Source of the DNA: Agrobacterium pusense
GTDB taxonomy: Bacteria; Pseudomonadota; Alphaproteobacteria; Rhizobiales; Rhizobiaceae
Assembly (NCBI RefSeq): GCF_900102105.1
Contig: NZ_FNBB01000007.1
Coordinates: 124,001-188,000 of the forward strand
Length of the DNA: 64,000 nucleotides
Direction: 5' to 3'
This document shows, piece by piece, positions 37,585-46,383 of the stretch (position 1 is its first letter; each line of letters begins with the position of its first letter). The position numbers and the translations under genes were made by a program. A model generated the notes under the pieces. It had not been told where the DNA came from, searched no databases, and was given only the letters and a program-made list of their open reading frames with translations.

Positions 37585-37736
37585 ATATTTATCCTGAGAA
37601 TGCCGGACTGAAACGAAGAGCGTCAAGTAGATTCAAATGATGTTGCCCATCATAACCAATTTACCAAAGATTGCAATACAACGATAGATTATCCATAGGT
37701 TGTAGTCGTCTCAAAGCGAGAAAATCGGGCTTGCCT

Positions 37737-37765
37737 CTTGACCAGCGGGCATTACCTGTCCATGT
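37737..37765 (+). promoter_or_regulatory. Candidate topA promoter
   Basis: CTTGAC (37737-37742), 17 bp, then CCATGT (37760-37765), close to the rhizobial housekeeping pattern CTTGAC-N17-CTATAT. It lies about 80 bp before the topA start in an otherwise empty 260-bp gap. Confidence 0.4.
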
Positions 37766-37844
37766 CGAATTATAAAGAAGGCCAATTGCGGCAATAGGCT
37801 GCAACCGGGGCCACGTTAACGGACCAGTTCCAGAGAAGAACAAT

Positions 37845-40529
37845 ATGAATGTCGTCGTCGTAGAATCTCCTGCCAAAGCCAAGACGATCAACAAGTATCT
37901 CGGCTCGGGCTATAAGGTTCTTGCATCCTTTGGCCACGTCAGGGACCTTCCTGCCAAGGACGGATCGGTGTTGCCTGACCAGGATTTCGAAATGTCCTGG
38001 GAAGTTGACAGCGCCTCCGCCAAGCGCATGAAGGATATTGCCGATGCGGTAAAATCCTCCGACGGCCTCTTTCTGGCAACCGACCCGGATCGCGAAGGGG
38101 AAGCCATTTCCTGGCATGTTCTCGATCTTTTGAAGAAGAAGCGGGTTCTCGGCGACAAGCCGGTGAAGCGCGTCGTCTTCAACGCCATCACCAAGAAAGC
38201 GGTGCTGGACGCGATGGCGAACCCGCGCGACATCGATGTGCCGCTGGTGGACGCCTATCTCGCCCGCCGAGCGCTCGACTATCTCGTCGGCTTCAACCTC
38301 TCTCCGGTTCTGTGGCGCAAGCTGCCGGGTGCGCGTTCGGCCGGCCGGGTGCAGTCCGTGGCGCTGCGTCTCGTCTGCGATCGCGAATCCGAAATCGAGC
38401 GTTTCGTTTCCGAAGAATACTGGAACATCAGCGCACTTTTGAAGACACCGCGCGGTGACGAGTTCGAGGCTAGGCTGGTTTCGGCCGATGGCAAGCGATT
38501 GCAGAACCGCGCCATCAAGACCGGCGACGATGCGAACCGGCTGAAAGCGCTGCTCGAAGGCGCGACCTACGTGGTGGATAGCGTCGAGGCGAAACCCGTC
38601 AAACGCAATCCCAGCCCTCCCTTTACGACCTCGACGCTGCAGCAGGCGGCTTCTTCGCGGATGGGCTTCGGCGCCTCGCGCACCATGCAGGTGGCGCAGA
38701 AGCTTTATGAAGGCATCGATATCGGCGGCGAGACCGTCGGTCTGATCACCTATATGCGTACCGACGGCGTGCAGATGGCCCCGGAAGCGATCGATGCTGC
38801 GCGTAAGGCTATTGGCGAGCAGTTCGGTGGCCGTTACGTGCCGGAAAAAGCGCGTTTCTACTCTACCAAGGCCAAAAATGCGCAGGAAGCGCACGAGGCG
38901 ATCCGCCCGACCGATTTCAACCGCACACCGGATCAGGTGAAGCGTTACCTCGATGCCGACCAGCTGCGCCTTTACGAGCTGATCTGGAAACGCGGTATTG
39001 CGAGCCAGATGGCGTCAGCCGAAATCGAGCGCACGACGGTTGAGATTCTTGCCAGCAACGGCGGCGAGAAGGCTGGCCTGCGCGCTGTCGGCTCGGTTAT
39101 CCGCTTCGACGGCTTCATTGCCGCGTATACCGACCAGAAGGAAGATGGCGAGCAAAGCGATGATGGTGACGACGAAGGCCGTCTGCCGCCGATCAATGAG
39201 CGCGAGAACCTCGCCAAGCAGAAGATCAATGCCAGCCAGCACTTCACCGAGCCGCCGCCGCGTTATTCGGAAGCGTCCCTGATCAAGAAGATGGAAGAAC
39301 TCGGCATCGGCCGTCCTTCCACCTATGCGGCGACGCTGAAGACGCTGAGCGACCGCGAATATATCGTCATCGACAAGCGCAAGCTGGTGCCGCATTCGCG
39401 TGGCCGGCTGGTGACGGCTTTCCTCGAAAGCTTCTTCACCAAATACGTCGAGTATGATTTCACCGCCGCCCTTGAAGAAAAGCTCGACCGCATTTCCGCC
39501 GGCGAACTGGACTGGAAGCAGGTTCTTCGCGATTTCTGGAAGGATTTCTTCGCGCAGATCGAAGATACCAAGGAACTGCGCGTCACCAACGTGCTGGATG
39601 CGCTGAACGAGGTTCTGGCGCCGCTGGTGTTCCCGAAGCGCGAGGATGGTTCCGATCCGCGCATCTGTCAGGTTTGCGGCACCGGCAATCTGTCGCTGAA
39701 GCTCGGCAAATACGGTGCCTTTGTGGGTTGCTCGAACTACCCTGAGTGCAACTATACCCGCCAGCTGACCTCCGATGGCGCGGAAGCTGAAGCCGCTGCT
39801 CTCAACGAGCCGAAGGCGCTGGGCGCTGATCCCATGACCGGCGAGGAGCTGACGCTTCGCTCCGGCCGTTTCGGGCCCTATATCCAGCGCGGTGACGGCA
39901 AGGAAGCCAAGCGCTCCTCGCTGCCGAAGGGCTGGAAGCCTGAGGATATCGATCACGAAAAGGCGTTGGCGCTCATCAACCTGCCGCGCGATATCGGCAA
40001 GCACCCGGAAACCGGCAAGATGATCTCGGCTGGTCTCGGCCGTTACGGACCTTTCCTGCTGCATGATGGTTCCTATGCGAACTTGGAGAGTATCGAGGAC
40101 GTGTTCTCGATCGGCCTCAACCGCGCCGTGACCGTGATTGCTGAAAAGCAGAGCAAGGGTCCGGGACGCGGCCGTAGCGGCACGCCCGCTGCTCTCAAGG
40201 AGTTGGGCGACCACCCTGATGGCGGCCCGATCACCGTTCGTGACGGGCGCTACGGCGCCTATGTGAACTGGGGCAAAGTCAACGCCACCATTCCCAAGGG
40301 GCAGGATCCTGCATCCGTGACGCTGGACGAGGCGCTCGTGTTGATCGCCGAGCGCATTGCCAAGACCGGCACCGGCGGCAAGCCCGCCAAGGCCAAGAAA
40401 ACAACCGCCAAGAAGGCCGATGGTGACGCCGCTGCAAAGCCGAAGGCGACCAAGGCCAAGGCGGCGACAAAGAGCAAGACGGCCGCCAAGCCGAAGGCAG
40501 CGGCCAAACCCAAGAAGGCAGCAGAGTGA
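37845..40529 (+). CDS. topA: DNA topoisomerase I
   Basis: Type IA topoisomerase that relaxes negative supercoils. 894 residues: TOPRIM at the N-terminus (MNVVVVESPAKAKTINKYLG, then DPDREGEAISWH), the active-site Tyr in GLITYMRTDG, one C4 zinc finger (CQVCGTGNLSL...CSNYPEC) and further C-terminal repeat modules (the GRYGPFLL and GRYGAYV type). It ends with a Lys/Ala-rich tail of about 60 residues, a DNA-binding extension seen in alphaproteobacteria. The stop overlaps the GTG start of rnr (GTGA). It is the possible target of the YjhX/TopAI-like protein. Confidence 0.97.
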   Translation: MNVVVVESPAKAKTINKYLGSGYKVLASFGHVRDLPAKDGSVLPDQDFEMSWEVDSASAKRMKDIADAVKSSDGLFLATDPDREGEAISWHVLDLLKKKRVLGDKPVKRVVFNAITKKAVLDAMANPRDIDVPLVDAYLARRALDYLVGFNLSPVLWRKLPGARSAGRVQSVALRLVCDRESEIERFVSEEYWNISALLKTPRGDEFEARLVSADGKRLQNRAIKTGDDANRLKALLEGATYVVDSVEAKPVKRNPSPPFTTSTLQQAASSRMGFGASRTMQVAQKLYEGIDIGGETVGLITYMRTDGVQMAPEAIDAARKAIGEQFGGRYVPEKARFYSTKAKNAQEAHEAIRPTDFNRTPDQVKRYLDADQLRLYELIWKRGIASQMASAEIERTTVEILASNGGEKAGLRAVGSVIRFDGFIAAYTDQKEDGEQSDDGDDEGRLPPINERENLAKQKINASQHFTEPPPRYSEASLIKKMEELGIGRPSTYAATLKTLSDREYIVIDKRKLVPHSRGRLVTAFLESFFTKYVEYDFTAALEEKLDRISAGELDWKQVLRDFWKDFFAQIEDTKELRVTNVLDALNEVLAPLVFPKREDGSDPRICQVCGTGNLSLKLGKYGAFVGCSNYPECNYTRQLTSDGAEAEAAALNEPKALGADPMTGEELTLRSGRFGPYIQRGDGKEAKRSSLPKGWKPEDIDHEKALALINLPRDIGKHPETGKMISAGLGRYGPFLLHDGSYANLESIEDVFSIGLNRAVTVIAEKQSKGPGRGRSGTPAALKELGDHPDGGPITVRDGRYGAYVNWGKVNATIPKGQDPASVTLDEALVLIAERIAKTGTGGKPAKAKKTTAKKADGDAAAKPKATKAKAATKSKTAAKPKAAAKPKKAAE

Positions 40530-42880
40530 GCAAAGCGCCGCGTCAGAGACAGGGTTCCGCCAGCGACGGTTTCGGACGCACCGGGCGCGGCAAGCGGGTG
40601 AGCGAAGGTGAAGGCATCATCCACGGCGAGGTGCCTTCGCGTGAAGTGCTGCTGAAATTCATCGCAGACCATCCGCAACAGGCCTCCAAACGCGAAATTG
40701 CCAAGGCTTTCGGGCTGAAGGGTGAAAACCGCGTTGTCCTCAAGGCGCTGCTGAAGGAACTTGAAGTCGACGGCATGGTGCACAAGAGCCGCAAGTCGCT
40801 GACGCGACCGGGCGGCCTGCCGCCTGTGACGGTTCTCGACATCACGACCCGCGACAAGGACGGCGAACTGATCGGCCGCCCGGCGGAATGGCTTGAGGAT
40901 TTGGGCGCAGCGCCGGCCGTGCTGATCCGCCAGTCCTCGCAGGACCGTGGCAAGAAGGCCCCGGCCGCCGGTCTCGGCGACCGTATTCTCGCGAAAATCT
41001 TCCCTTCGAAGGAAAGCACCGGTCCCGCCTACACCGCCCGCGTCGTCAAGCTGATCGACCGCCGCCAGAATGCACTGCTCGGCGTGTTCAAGGAGACGCC
41101 CGGCGGCGGCGGACGGCTGATGCCAATCGATCGCCGCGGCGAGGAAATGGTCATCGATCCCGATGGCGTCGGCGATGCTAAGGATGGCGATCTGATCGAG
41201 GTCGAAACCTCGCGCAACAGCGGTCGTTACGGCCTGACGCGTGCTAAGGTTCTTTCGGTCATCGGCTCCGTCGCCTCGGAAAAGGCGATCTCGATGATCG
41301 CAATCCACGCCCACGGCATCCCGCATATATTCCCGCAGAATGTTCTTGCCGAAGCGGATGCGGCCAAGGCAGCGACGATGTCCCACCGCGAGGACTGGCG
41401 CGACCTGCCACTCATCACGATCGATCCGGCCGATGCCAAGGATCATGACGATGCGGTCTATGCCGAACCGGACACATCGCCCGACAATCCCGATGGTGTC
41501 ATCGTCACCGTCGCCATTGCAGATGTCTCCTGGTATGTTCGGTCGGGTTCGCCACTGGACCGCGAGGCGCTGAAACGCGGCAACTCCGTTTATTTCCCGG
41601 ATCGCGTCGTACCGATGCTGCCGGAGCGTATTTCCAACGATCTCTGCTCGCTGAAGGAAGGCGTCGACCGCCCTGCCCTTGCGGTGCGGATGACTTTCTC
41701 GAAGGAAGGCCGCAAGGCCGGCCATACCTTCCATCGGATCATGATGAAGAGCGCCGCCAAGCTCTCCTACCAGCAGGCACAGGCGGCGATCGACGGCAAG
41801 CCCGACGACAAGACTGGACCGCTGTTGGAGCCGATCCTCAAGCCCCTGTGGCACGCCTATGAGGTGATGAAGCGAGGCCGTGACCGGCGCCAGCCGCTGG
41901 AACTCGACATGCCCGAGCGGAAGATCAAGCTGCGCCCTGACGGCACCGTCGACTCCGTGGTCATTCCCGAACGTCTCGATGCGCACAAGCTGATCGAAGA
42001 AATGATGATCCAGGCAAATGTCGCCGCCGCCGAGACGCTGGAAAAAAAGAAGCAGCCGCTGGTTTACCGTGTCCACGATGCGCCCACGCTTTCCAAGCAG
42101 GAGGTGCTGCGCGAATTTCTCGGCACGATCGGCATTACCATGGCCAAGGGTGCGGCCATGCGCGCCAATTCCTTCAACGGCATTCTGGCACGCGCTCTCG
42201 ACACGCCGCACCAGATCATGGTCAACGAGATGGTGCTGCGCAGCCAGAGCCAGGCTATTTACAGCCCCGAAAATATCGGCCATTTCGGCCTGAACCTCAT
42301 GAAATATGCCCATTTCACCTCGCCGATCCGCCGGTATGCCGACCTCATCGTGCATCGCGCGCTGGTGGGTTCTCTGGGGCTAGGCGAAGGCGGCATCACG
42401 CCACAGGAAGAAGCGACACTCGACGATATCGCCGCTGAAATCTCGACCTTCGAGCGCCGCGCCATGGCGGCCGAGCGCGACACCGTCAACCGCCTGATCG
42501 CCCATCATCTTTCCGAGCGGGTCGGCGAGGAATTCGAGGGCCGGGTCGGCGGTGTCACCAAGGCGGGACTATTTGTCGCGCTTCCGCAGTTTGGCGCTGA
42601 TGGTTTCGTTCCTATATCTACACTCGGAACGGATTATTTCCTGTATGACGAAGCCCATCAGGCTCTCACGGGGGAAAAGACCGGTCTTGGTTATCAGCTT
42701 GGCGACACGGTGCAGGTAAGGCTCGCGGAAGCGGTGCCGCTGGCGGGTGCGCTCAGATTCGATATGCTGAGTCCCGGGCGGAAGATGCCGGTGGGCGTGC
42801 GCTCGTTCCACAAGGCCGGACGGCGGACAGCACGGGCTGCCGCCAAGCCCGGAACACGGCCGCCGAGAAGGCGACGATAA
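40526..42880 (+). CDS. rnr: Ribonuclease R
   Basis: 3'-5' exoribonuclease able to degrade structured RNA. 784 residues: N-terminal winged-helix/cold-shock region, the RNB catalytic domain with DPADAKDHDDAVYAE (metal-binding aspartates), LRSQSQAIYS and HFTSPIRRYADLIVHRAL, then an S1 domain (EEFEGRVGGVTKAGLFVALP) and a basic tail ending PPRRRR. The start is a GTG overlapping the topA stop, so the pair is translationally coupled. Confidence 0.95.
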   Translation: MSKAPRQRQGSASDGFGRTGRGKRVSEGEGIIHGEVPSREVLLKFIADHPQQASKREIAKAFGLKGENRVVLKALLKELEVDGMVHKSRKSLTRPGGLPPVTVLDITTRDKDGELIGRPAEWLEDLGAAPAVLIRQSSQDRGKKAPAAGLGDRILAKIFPSKESTGPAYTARVVKLIDRRQNALLGVFKETPGGGGRLMPIDRRGEEMVIDPDGVGDAKDGDLIEVETSRNSGRYGLTRAKVLSVIGSVASEKAISMIAIHAHGIPHIFPQNVLAEADAAKAATMSHREDWRDLPLITIDPADAKDHDDAVYAEPDTSPDNPDGVIVTVAIADVSWYVRSGSPLDREALKRGNSVYFPDRVVPMLPERISNDLCSLKEGVDRPALAVRMTFSKEGRKAGHTFHRIMMKSAAKLSYQQAQAAIDGKPDDKTGPLLEPILKPLWHAYEVMKRGRDRRQPLELDMPERKIKLRPDGTVDSVVIPERLDAHKLIEEMMIQANVAAAETLEKKKQPLVYRVHDAPTLSKQEVLREFLGTIGITMAKGAAMRANSFNGILARALDTPHQIMVNEMVLRSQSQAIYSPENIGHFGLNLMKYAHFTSPIRRYADLIVHRALVGSLGLGEGGITPQEEATLDDIAAEISTFERRAMAAERDTVNRLIAHHLSERVGEEFEGRVGGVTKAGLFVALPQFGADGFVPISTLGTDYFLYDEAHQALTGEKTGLGYQLGDTVQVRLAEAVPLAGALRFDMLSPGRKMPVGVRSFHKAGRRTARAAAKPGTRPPRRRR

Positions 42881-42922
42881 CAAAGCCGCCTCAGCGGTTG
42901 AACGGACGGGAAGGACTTAAGG

Positions 42923-43366
42923 ATGAGTGCACATCAGGGCTCGGAGACAGTTACCTTCGGAGACGATAGCGCCGAGCGGCCCCTTGGCCGGTCCATCATG
43001 CGCGGCATGGCCAATCGCTGCCCGGCCTGTGGCAGCGGCCGCCTCTTCCGCGCCTGGCTGAAGCCGGTGGACGCCTGCGCGGCCTGCGGCGAGGAAATGC
43101 ACCATCATCGATCGGACGACCTGCCACCCTATATCTCCATCGTCATCATCGGCCACATCGCGGTCGGCGGCTTCATGATGACGGACATGGTTCTAAACAT
43201 TCCCATGTGGGCTCATTTCGCCATCTGGGTACCAATCACAATTCTGGCCGCGCTTCTGACGCTGCAGCCCATCAAGGGCGGCGTCATCGGTCTGCAATGG
43301 GCGCTGCGCATGCATGGCTTCGACGGGAAAAAACCGCAGATACAGATAGACGGCTCCTCGCACTGA
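42923..43366 (+). CDS. DUF983 membrane protein
   Basis: A 147-residue protein with an N-terminal zinc-ribbon-like segment, CPACGSGRLFRAWLKPVDAC and CGEE (two CxxC pairs), followed by two hydrophobic helices separated by MADMVLNIPMW-like sequence. This is the DUF983 pattern. The role is unknown; neighbours sometimes include haem-copper oxidase genes, not here. It begins 42 bp after rnr. Confidence 0.85.
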   Translation: MSAHQGSETVTFGDDSAERPLGRSIMRGMANRCPACGSGRLFRAWLKPVDACAACGEEMHHHRSDDLPPYISIVIIGHIAVGGFMMTDMVLNIPMWAHFAIWVPITILAALLTLQPIKGGVIGLQWALRMHGFDGKKPQIQIDGSSH

Positions 43367-43384
43367 CGCGCGCGGGTCTTGTAC

Positions 43385-44053
43385 ATGCCCCGGCATTCCA
43401 CCAAGGCGGAAGCGGCAAGCGCCCCATTGCGGCCGCGCGATGCCGCCTCCCTCATTCTGTTCGACCGATCCGGCCCGACGACACGGGTGCTGATGGGCCA
43501 GCGCAGCAGCGCCCACGTCTTCATGCCCGGCACTTATGTCTTTCCAGGCGGCAAACGCGACCCGCGCGACCATGCGCTGCCCTTTTCCGGCGATCTGCAT
43601 CCCGCTGTCCTTGACAGCCTGACGGCGTCGGCTTCGCGGCGCCTGAGCGTCGCCGGGGCAAGGGCGCTGGCGCTTGCCGCCGCGCGCGAACTTGTGGAGG
43701 AAACCGGGGTCGAGCTCGGGCCGGCTGCTGAAGGTCCGGACCTCTCCTGTTTTCGCTATGTGGCGCGCGCCATAACACCGCCCGGCAATGTCAGGCGTTA
43801 CGACACGCGATTCTTTTGCTGTTATGCCGACGAATTGCGGCTGGATATCCGGCTAACCCGGGATTCCGAAGAGCTTCACAACGTGCAATGGCTTGACATG
43901 ACAGACCTTTCCGGTCTGAACATGCCGAAAATCACGCGTACGGTTCTCGAAGATGTCACAAATTTCATGATAGGTGATCCCTCACTGCCCTATGAAAGCC
44001 CCGCGCGGCTTTATGTCACGCGCCACGGCCGGTTCATTCGAGACTTTGTATAA
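43385..44053 (+). CDS. Nudix hydrolase
   Basis: A 222-residue Nudix-fold protein. The core is FMPGTYVFPGGKRDPRD, a 35-residue insertion, then AARELVEETGVEL, which gives the REUxEExGU half of the Nudix box. The Gly-x5-Glu half is displaced by the insertion, as in the NUDT19/RPP-like (coenzyme A diphosphatase-type) subgroup. Substrate unknown. The frame opens with TTG two codons earlier; I use the ATG at 43385. It lies 18 bp after the DUF983 gene and 8 bp before an MFS gene. Confidence 0.85.
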   Translation: MPRHSTKAEAASAPLRPRDAASLILFDRSGPTTRVLMGQRSSAHVFMPGTYVFPGGKRDPRDHALPFSGDLHPAVLDSLTASASRRLSVAGARALALAAARELVEETGVELGPAAEGPDLSCFRYVARAITPPGNVRRYDTRFFCCYADELRLDIRLTRDSEELHNVQWLDMTDLSGLNMPKITRTVLEDVTNFMIGDPSLPYESPARLYVTRHGRFIRDFV

Positions 44054-44061
44054 AGGCCGTC

Positions 44062-45237
44062 ATGTCACAAATGAAATGCGAAGAAGCGGATGCCATTCAC
44101 TGGCCCTCACTGATCGCCGCCATTTCCGCCATCAGTGCGGTCGGCGTCGCCATCGGCCTTGGCCTGCCGCTCCTGTCGATCATCCTTGAGAAACGCGGCA
44201 TCTCCTCCACCATGATCGGGGTGAACTCGGCCATGGCCGGCGTCGCGGCCATGATGGCGGCCCCGGTGACCACCAAGATCGCGCATGATTTTGGCGTGGC
44301 CCGCACCATGTTGTTTGCGGTTTTCATCTCCGCGCTGAGCGCGCTCGGCTTTTATTTCGCCGATGCTTTCTGGATGTGGTTTCCCCTGCGAATCGTCTTC
44401 CATGGCGCAACCACCACGCTCTTCATCCTCTCCGAATACTGGATCAACATGACGGCGCCGCCGAAGAAGCGCGGTATGGTTCTCGGCATCTACGCCACCG
44501 GCCTTGCGGTCGGTTTTGCCGTTGGTCCGCTTCTGTTTTCGGCGGTTGGCAGCGAAGGCATCCTGCCTTTCCTCGTCGGGGCGGCAATCATATTGCTTGC
44601 GGCAATTCCCATCTTCATGGCGCGTGGTGAGAGCCCGGAACTGGACGAGCGGCCCAACCACCATTTCGTCCGTTATGTCTGGCTGGTGCCGATGGCATCA
44701 GCCGCCGCTTTCGTCTTCGGCTCGGTACAGGCAGGCGGCCTTTCGCTGTTTCCGATCTATGCCACCAGGGAAGGCTTCAACGAATCGCAGGCGGCCCTTC
44801 TCCTTACCGTGATGGGCATTGGCAACATGGTCTTCCAGATACCGATCGGCCTGCTTTCGGACAGGATGAAGGACCGGCGGACGATGCTGGGCCTGATGGC
44901 CCTTGCCGGCGTCTGCGGCACGCTGGCCCTGCCGTTCCTGGTGGAAAGCTGGATCCTGGTGGCGGCACTGCTGCTGTTCTGGGGCGGCCTCGTTTCCGGC
45001 ATGTATACGGTCGGCCTTACCCATCTCGGGTCGCGTCTGAAGGGTGCCGACCTGGTGGCCGCAAATGCCGCCTTCATCTTCTGTTACGCCATTGGTACGA
45101 TCGCGGGGCCGCAGGCCGTGGGCATTTCCATGGACGTCGCCGGAACCGACGGCTTCGCTTGGTCGCTGGCGGTATTTTTCGGGCTCTACGTGGTCCTTTA
45201 TGCCGTCCGTTTTGTTTTCAGGGCAAAACAGGCTTGA
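44062..45237 (+). CDS. Major facilitator superfamily transporter
   Basis: A 391-residue inner-membrane protein with about 12 hydrophobic segments in two halves. The first cytoplasmic loop has the MFS pattern around VTTKIAHDFGVART, and the equivalent in the second half is GLLSDRMKDRRTMLG. The layout (small polar loops, central RGESPELDERP linker) resembles YcaD/sugar-like MFS efflux proteins. The substrate cannot be told. It follows the Nudix gene by 8 bp. Confidence 0.88.
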   Translation: MSQMKCEEADAIHWPSLIAAISAISAVGVAIGLGLPLLSIILEKRGISSTMIGVNSAMAGVAAMMAAPVTTKIAHDFGVARTMLFAVFISALSALGFYFADAFWMWFPLRIVFHGATTTLFILSEYWINMTAPPKKRGMVLGIYATGLAVGFAVGPLLFSAVGSEGILPFLVGAAIILLAAIPIFMARGESPELDERPNHHFVRYVWLVPMASAAAFVFGSVQAGGLSLFPIYATREGFNESQAALLLTVMGIGNMVFQIPIGLLSDRMKDRRTMLGLMALAGVCGTLALPFLVESWILVAALLLFWGGLVSGMYTVGLTHLGSRLKGADLVAANAAFIFCYAIGTIAGPQAVGISMDVAGTDGFAWSLAVFFGLYVVLYAVRFVFRAKQA

Positions 45238-45261
45238 CTTTTCAGGCGCGATACGTAGTTT
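45233..45261 (+). promoter_or_regulatory. Candidate rpmG promoter
   Basis: CTTGAC (45233-45238), 17 bp, TAGTTT (45256-45261), overlapping the end of the MFS gene. A perfect inverted repeat GGCGCGA/TCGCGCC (45245-45267) covers the -10 region. Confidence 0.35.
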
Positions 45262-45282
45262 CGCGCCAGATTTAGCCGAGGT

Positions 45283-45311
45283 GAGAAGCGCCTGCGGCTT
45301 CTCTTTTGTTT
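45283..45311 (+). terminator. Terminator-like hairpin in front of rpmG
   Basis: GAGAAGC-gcctgcg-GCTTCTC followed by TTTTGTTT. It ends only 16 nt before the rpmG start codon, so it can end the MFS transcript but also lies inside any rpmG mRNA that starts upstream of it. Confidence 0.7.
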
Positions 45312-45326
45312 AAAGGCAGGACGACC

Positions 45327-45494
45327 ATGGCGAAAGCTACAACAATCAAGATCAAGCTGCTGTCGACAGCCGACACCGGTACCTTCTACGTCACCACCAA
45401 GAACAGCCGTACGTTCACGGACAAGATGACTAAGACGAAGTACGACCCGGTTGTACGCAAGCACGTCGAATTCAAGGAAACCAAGATCAAGTAA
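45327..45494 (+). CDS. rpmG: 50S ribosomal protein L33
   Basis: A 55-residue basic protein: [20 protein letters not shown] at the start, then YYTTKNSR-like [20 protein letters not shown] and [11 protein letters not shown]. This is the cysteine-free (C-minus) form of L33 that needs no zinc. AGGACGACC precedes the ATG at 45327. A strong terminator follows, so the mRNA can be monocistronic. Confidence 0.97.
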   Translation: MAKATTIKIKLLSTADTGTFYVTTKNSRTFTDKMTKTKYDPVVRKHVEFKETKIK

Positions 45495-45520
45495 TTTCTT
45501 GATCGGTGTTCCGGCAAAAG

Positions 45521-45546
45521 CGCGCCCCCACGGGCGCGTTTTTTGT
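45521..45546 (+). terminator. Rho-independent terminator of rpmG
   Basis: Perfect stem CGCGCCC-ccac-GGGCGCG followed by six T, 26 nt after the rpmG stop. Confidence 0.95.
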
Positions 45547-46344
45547 TTATGCGGATACAGGCCATTCGCTCAGCAGAACGCCCTGTCGACACGGCTTCAC
45601 GCCTGGCCGGCTGCCCCACCTGATTCTCTCCGCCGCGCCGGCGACAACATATGTTGCAGGTTTGATACCACTGCCCCCCGTCAGCGGCCACAGGCCGTCC
45701 GATTGCCCGGCGGGGCAACTGAAAACGCCGACGGCTACCCCTACGATGCGGAACGTGATTGTAAGAGAAAGCGACGGCGTGTCGACTTCACGGCGTTGGG
45801 AATGCCGCCGATCTTTTCAAAGCGAGCGATGCTCCAACGCATCAAGCAGGGAATAAGGCGGCCGGCCAACGATGCGTTACGGCACGAGGAACCGAATCGA
45901 ACATCGTCAGCCGACCGACCCCACGATTCAGGAGATGCGGCGGACCTGAGCATCATGGGGCATTCAAACTACGCAAAACCAGCCCCTGACAAGCGAAACC
46001 GCAGCGGCACACGCCGCTCTCATTCCATCATCAAAAGACGGAAGAACCGCCGGAAGAACTGTTACTCTCAACAAGGAGTGTGCGCAGAAGTAAAATAAAA
46101 ATCAACAAATTCTTAAGCCAGCGACAAGTCACCTGAAAAACATGGTTAAATATACAACGCTGGCACACTATAGTTTTTCACGAGATTGAATTCAATATAT
46201 TTTTCAACTTGAAATCTAGTTGCCTCGCGCGATTTCGCCTTTTCATTGCATGAAGTTAAAATACAGGCGAAGTCAGGGACTTGGCTCCTAAAGGCCGGGC
46301 TTTCCTTTACCGTTTTCTTGAGACGTCCGAAATTATTTTGGACG
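45547..46344. other. Long intergenic region without a recognisable gene
   Basis: About 800 bp between the rpmG terminator and the pleD 3' region. The left 500 bp have chromosome-like GC content with frames that stay open but carry no ribosome site, start or motif. The right 250 bp (46085-46330) are clearly AT-richer. A short hairpin GTCC...GGAC lies at 46325-46343. I cannot assign a function; it could hold a degraded gene or an unannotated RNA. Confidence 0.4.
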
Positions 46345-46367
46345 GCGGTGCAATTCTCCCGCACCGC
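46345..46367 (-). terminator. Possible terminator after pleD
   Basis: Perfect 7-bp arms GCGGTGC/GCACCGC with a 9-nt loop, 17 bp beyond the pleD stop; in the minus direction it is followed by GTCCAAAATAATTT, which is T-poor, so activity is uncertain. Confidence 0.35.
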
Positions 46368-46383
46368 TACTTCGCAAAGCCGT

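Noticed and set aside
40259-42355. A 698-codon minus-strand frame opposite rnr
   Set aside because: Antisense shadow of RNase R.
45451-46098. A 215-codon frame in the rpmG-pleD gap
   Set aside because: No ribosome site, it begins inside rpmG, runs through the terminator and has no recognisable motif.
46164-46180. TGGCAC as the -24 element of a sigma-54 promoter
   Set aside because: No TTGC at the required distance.
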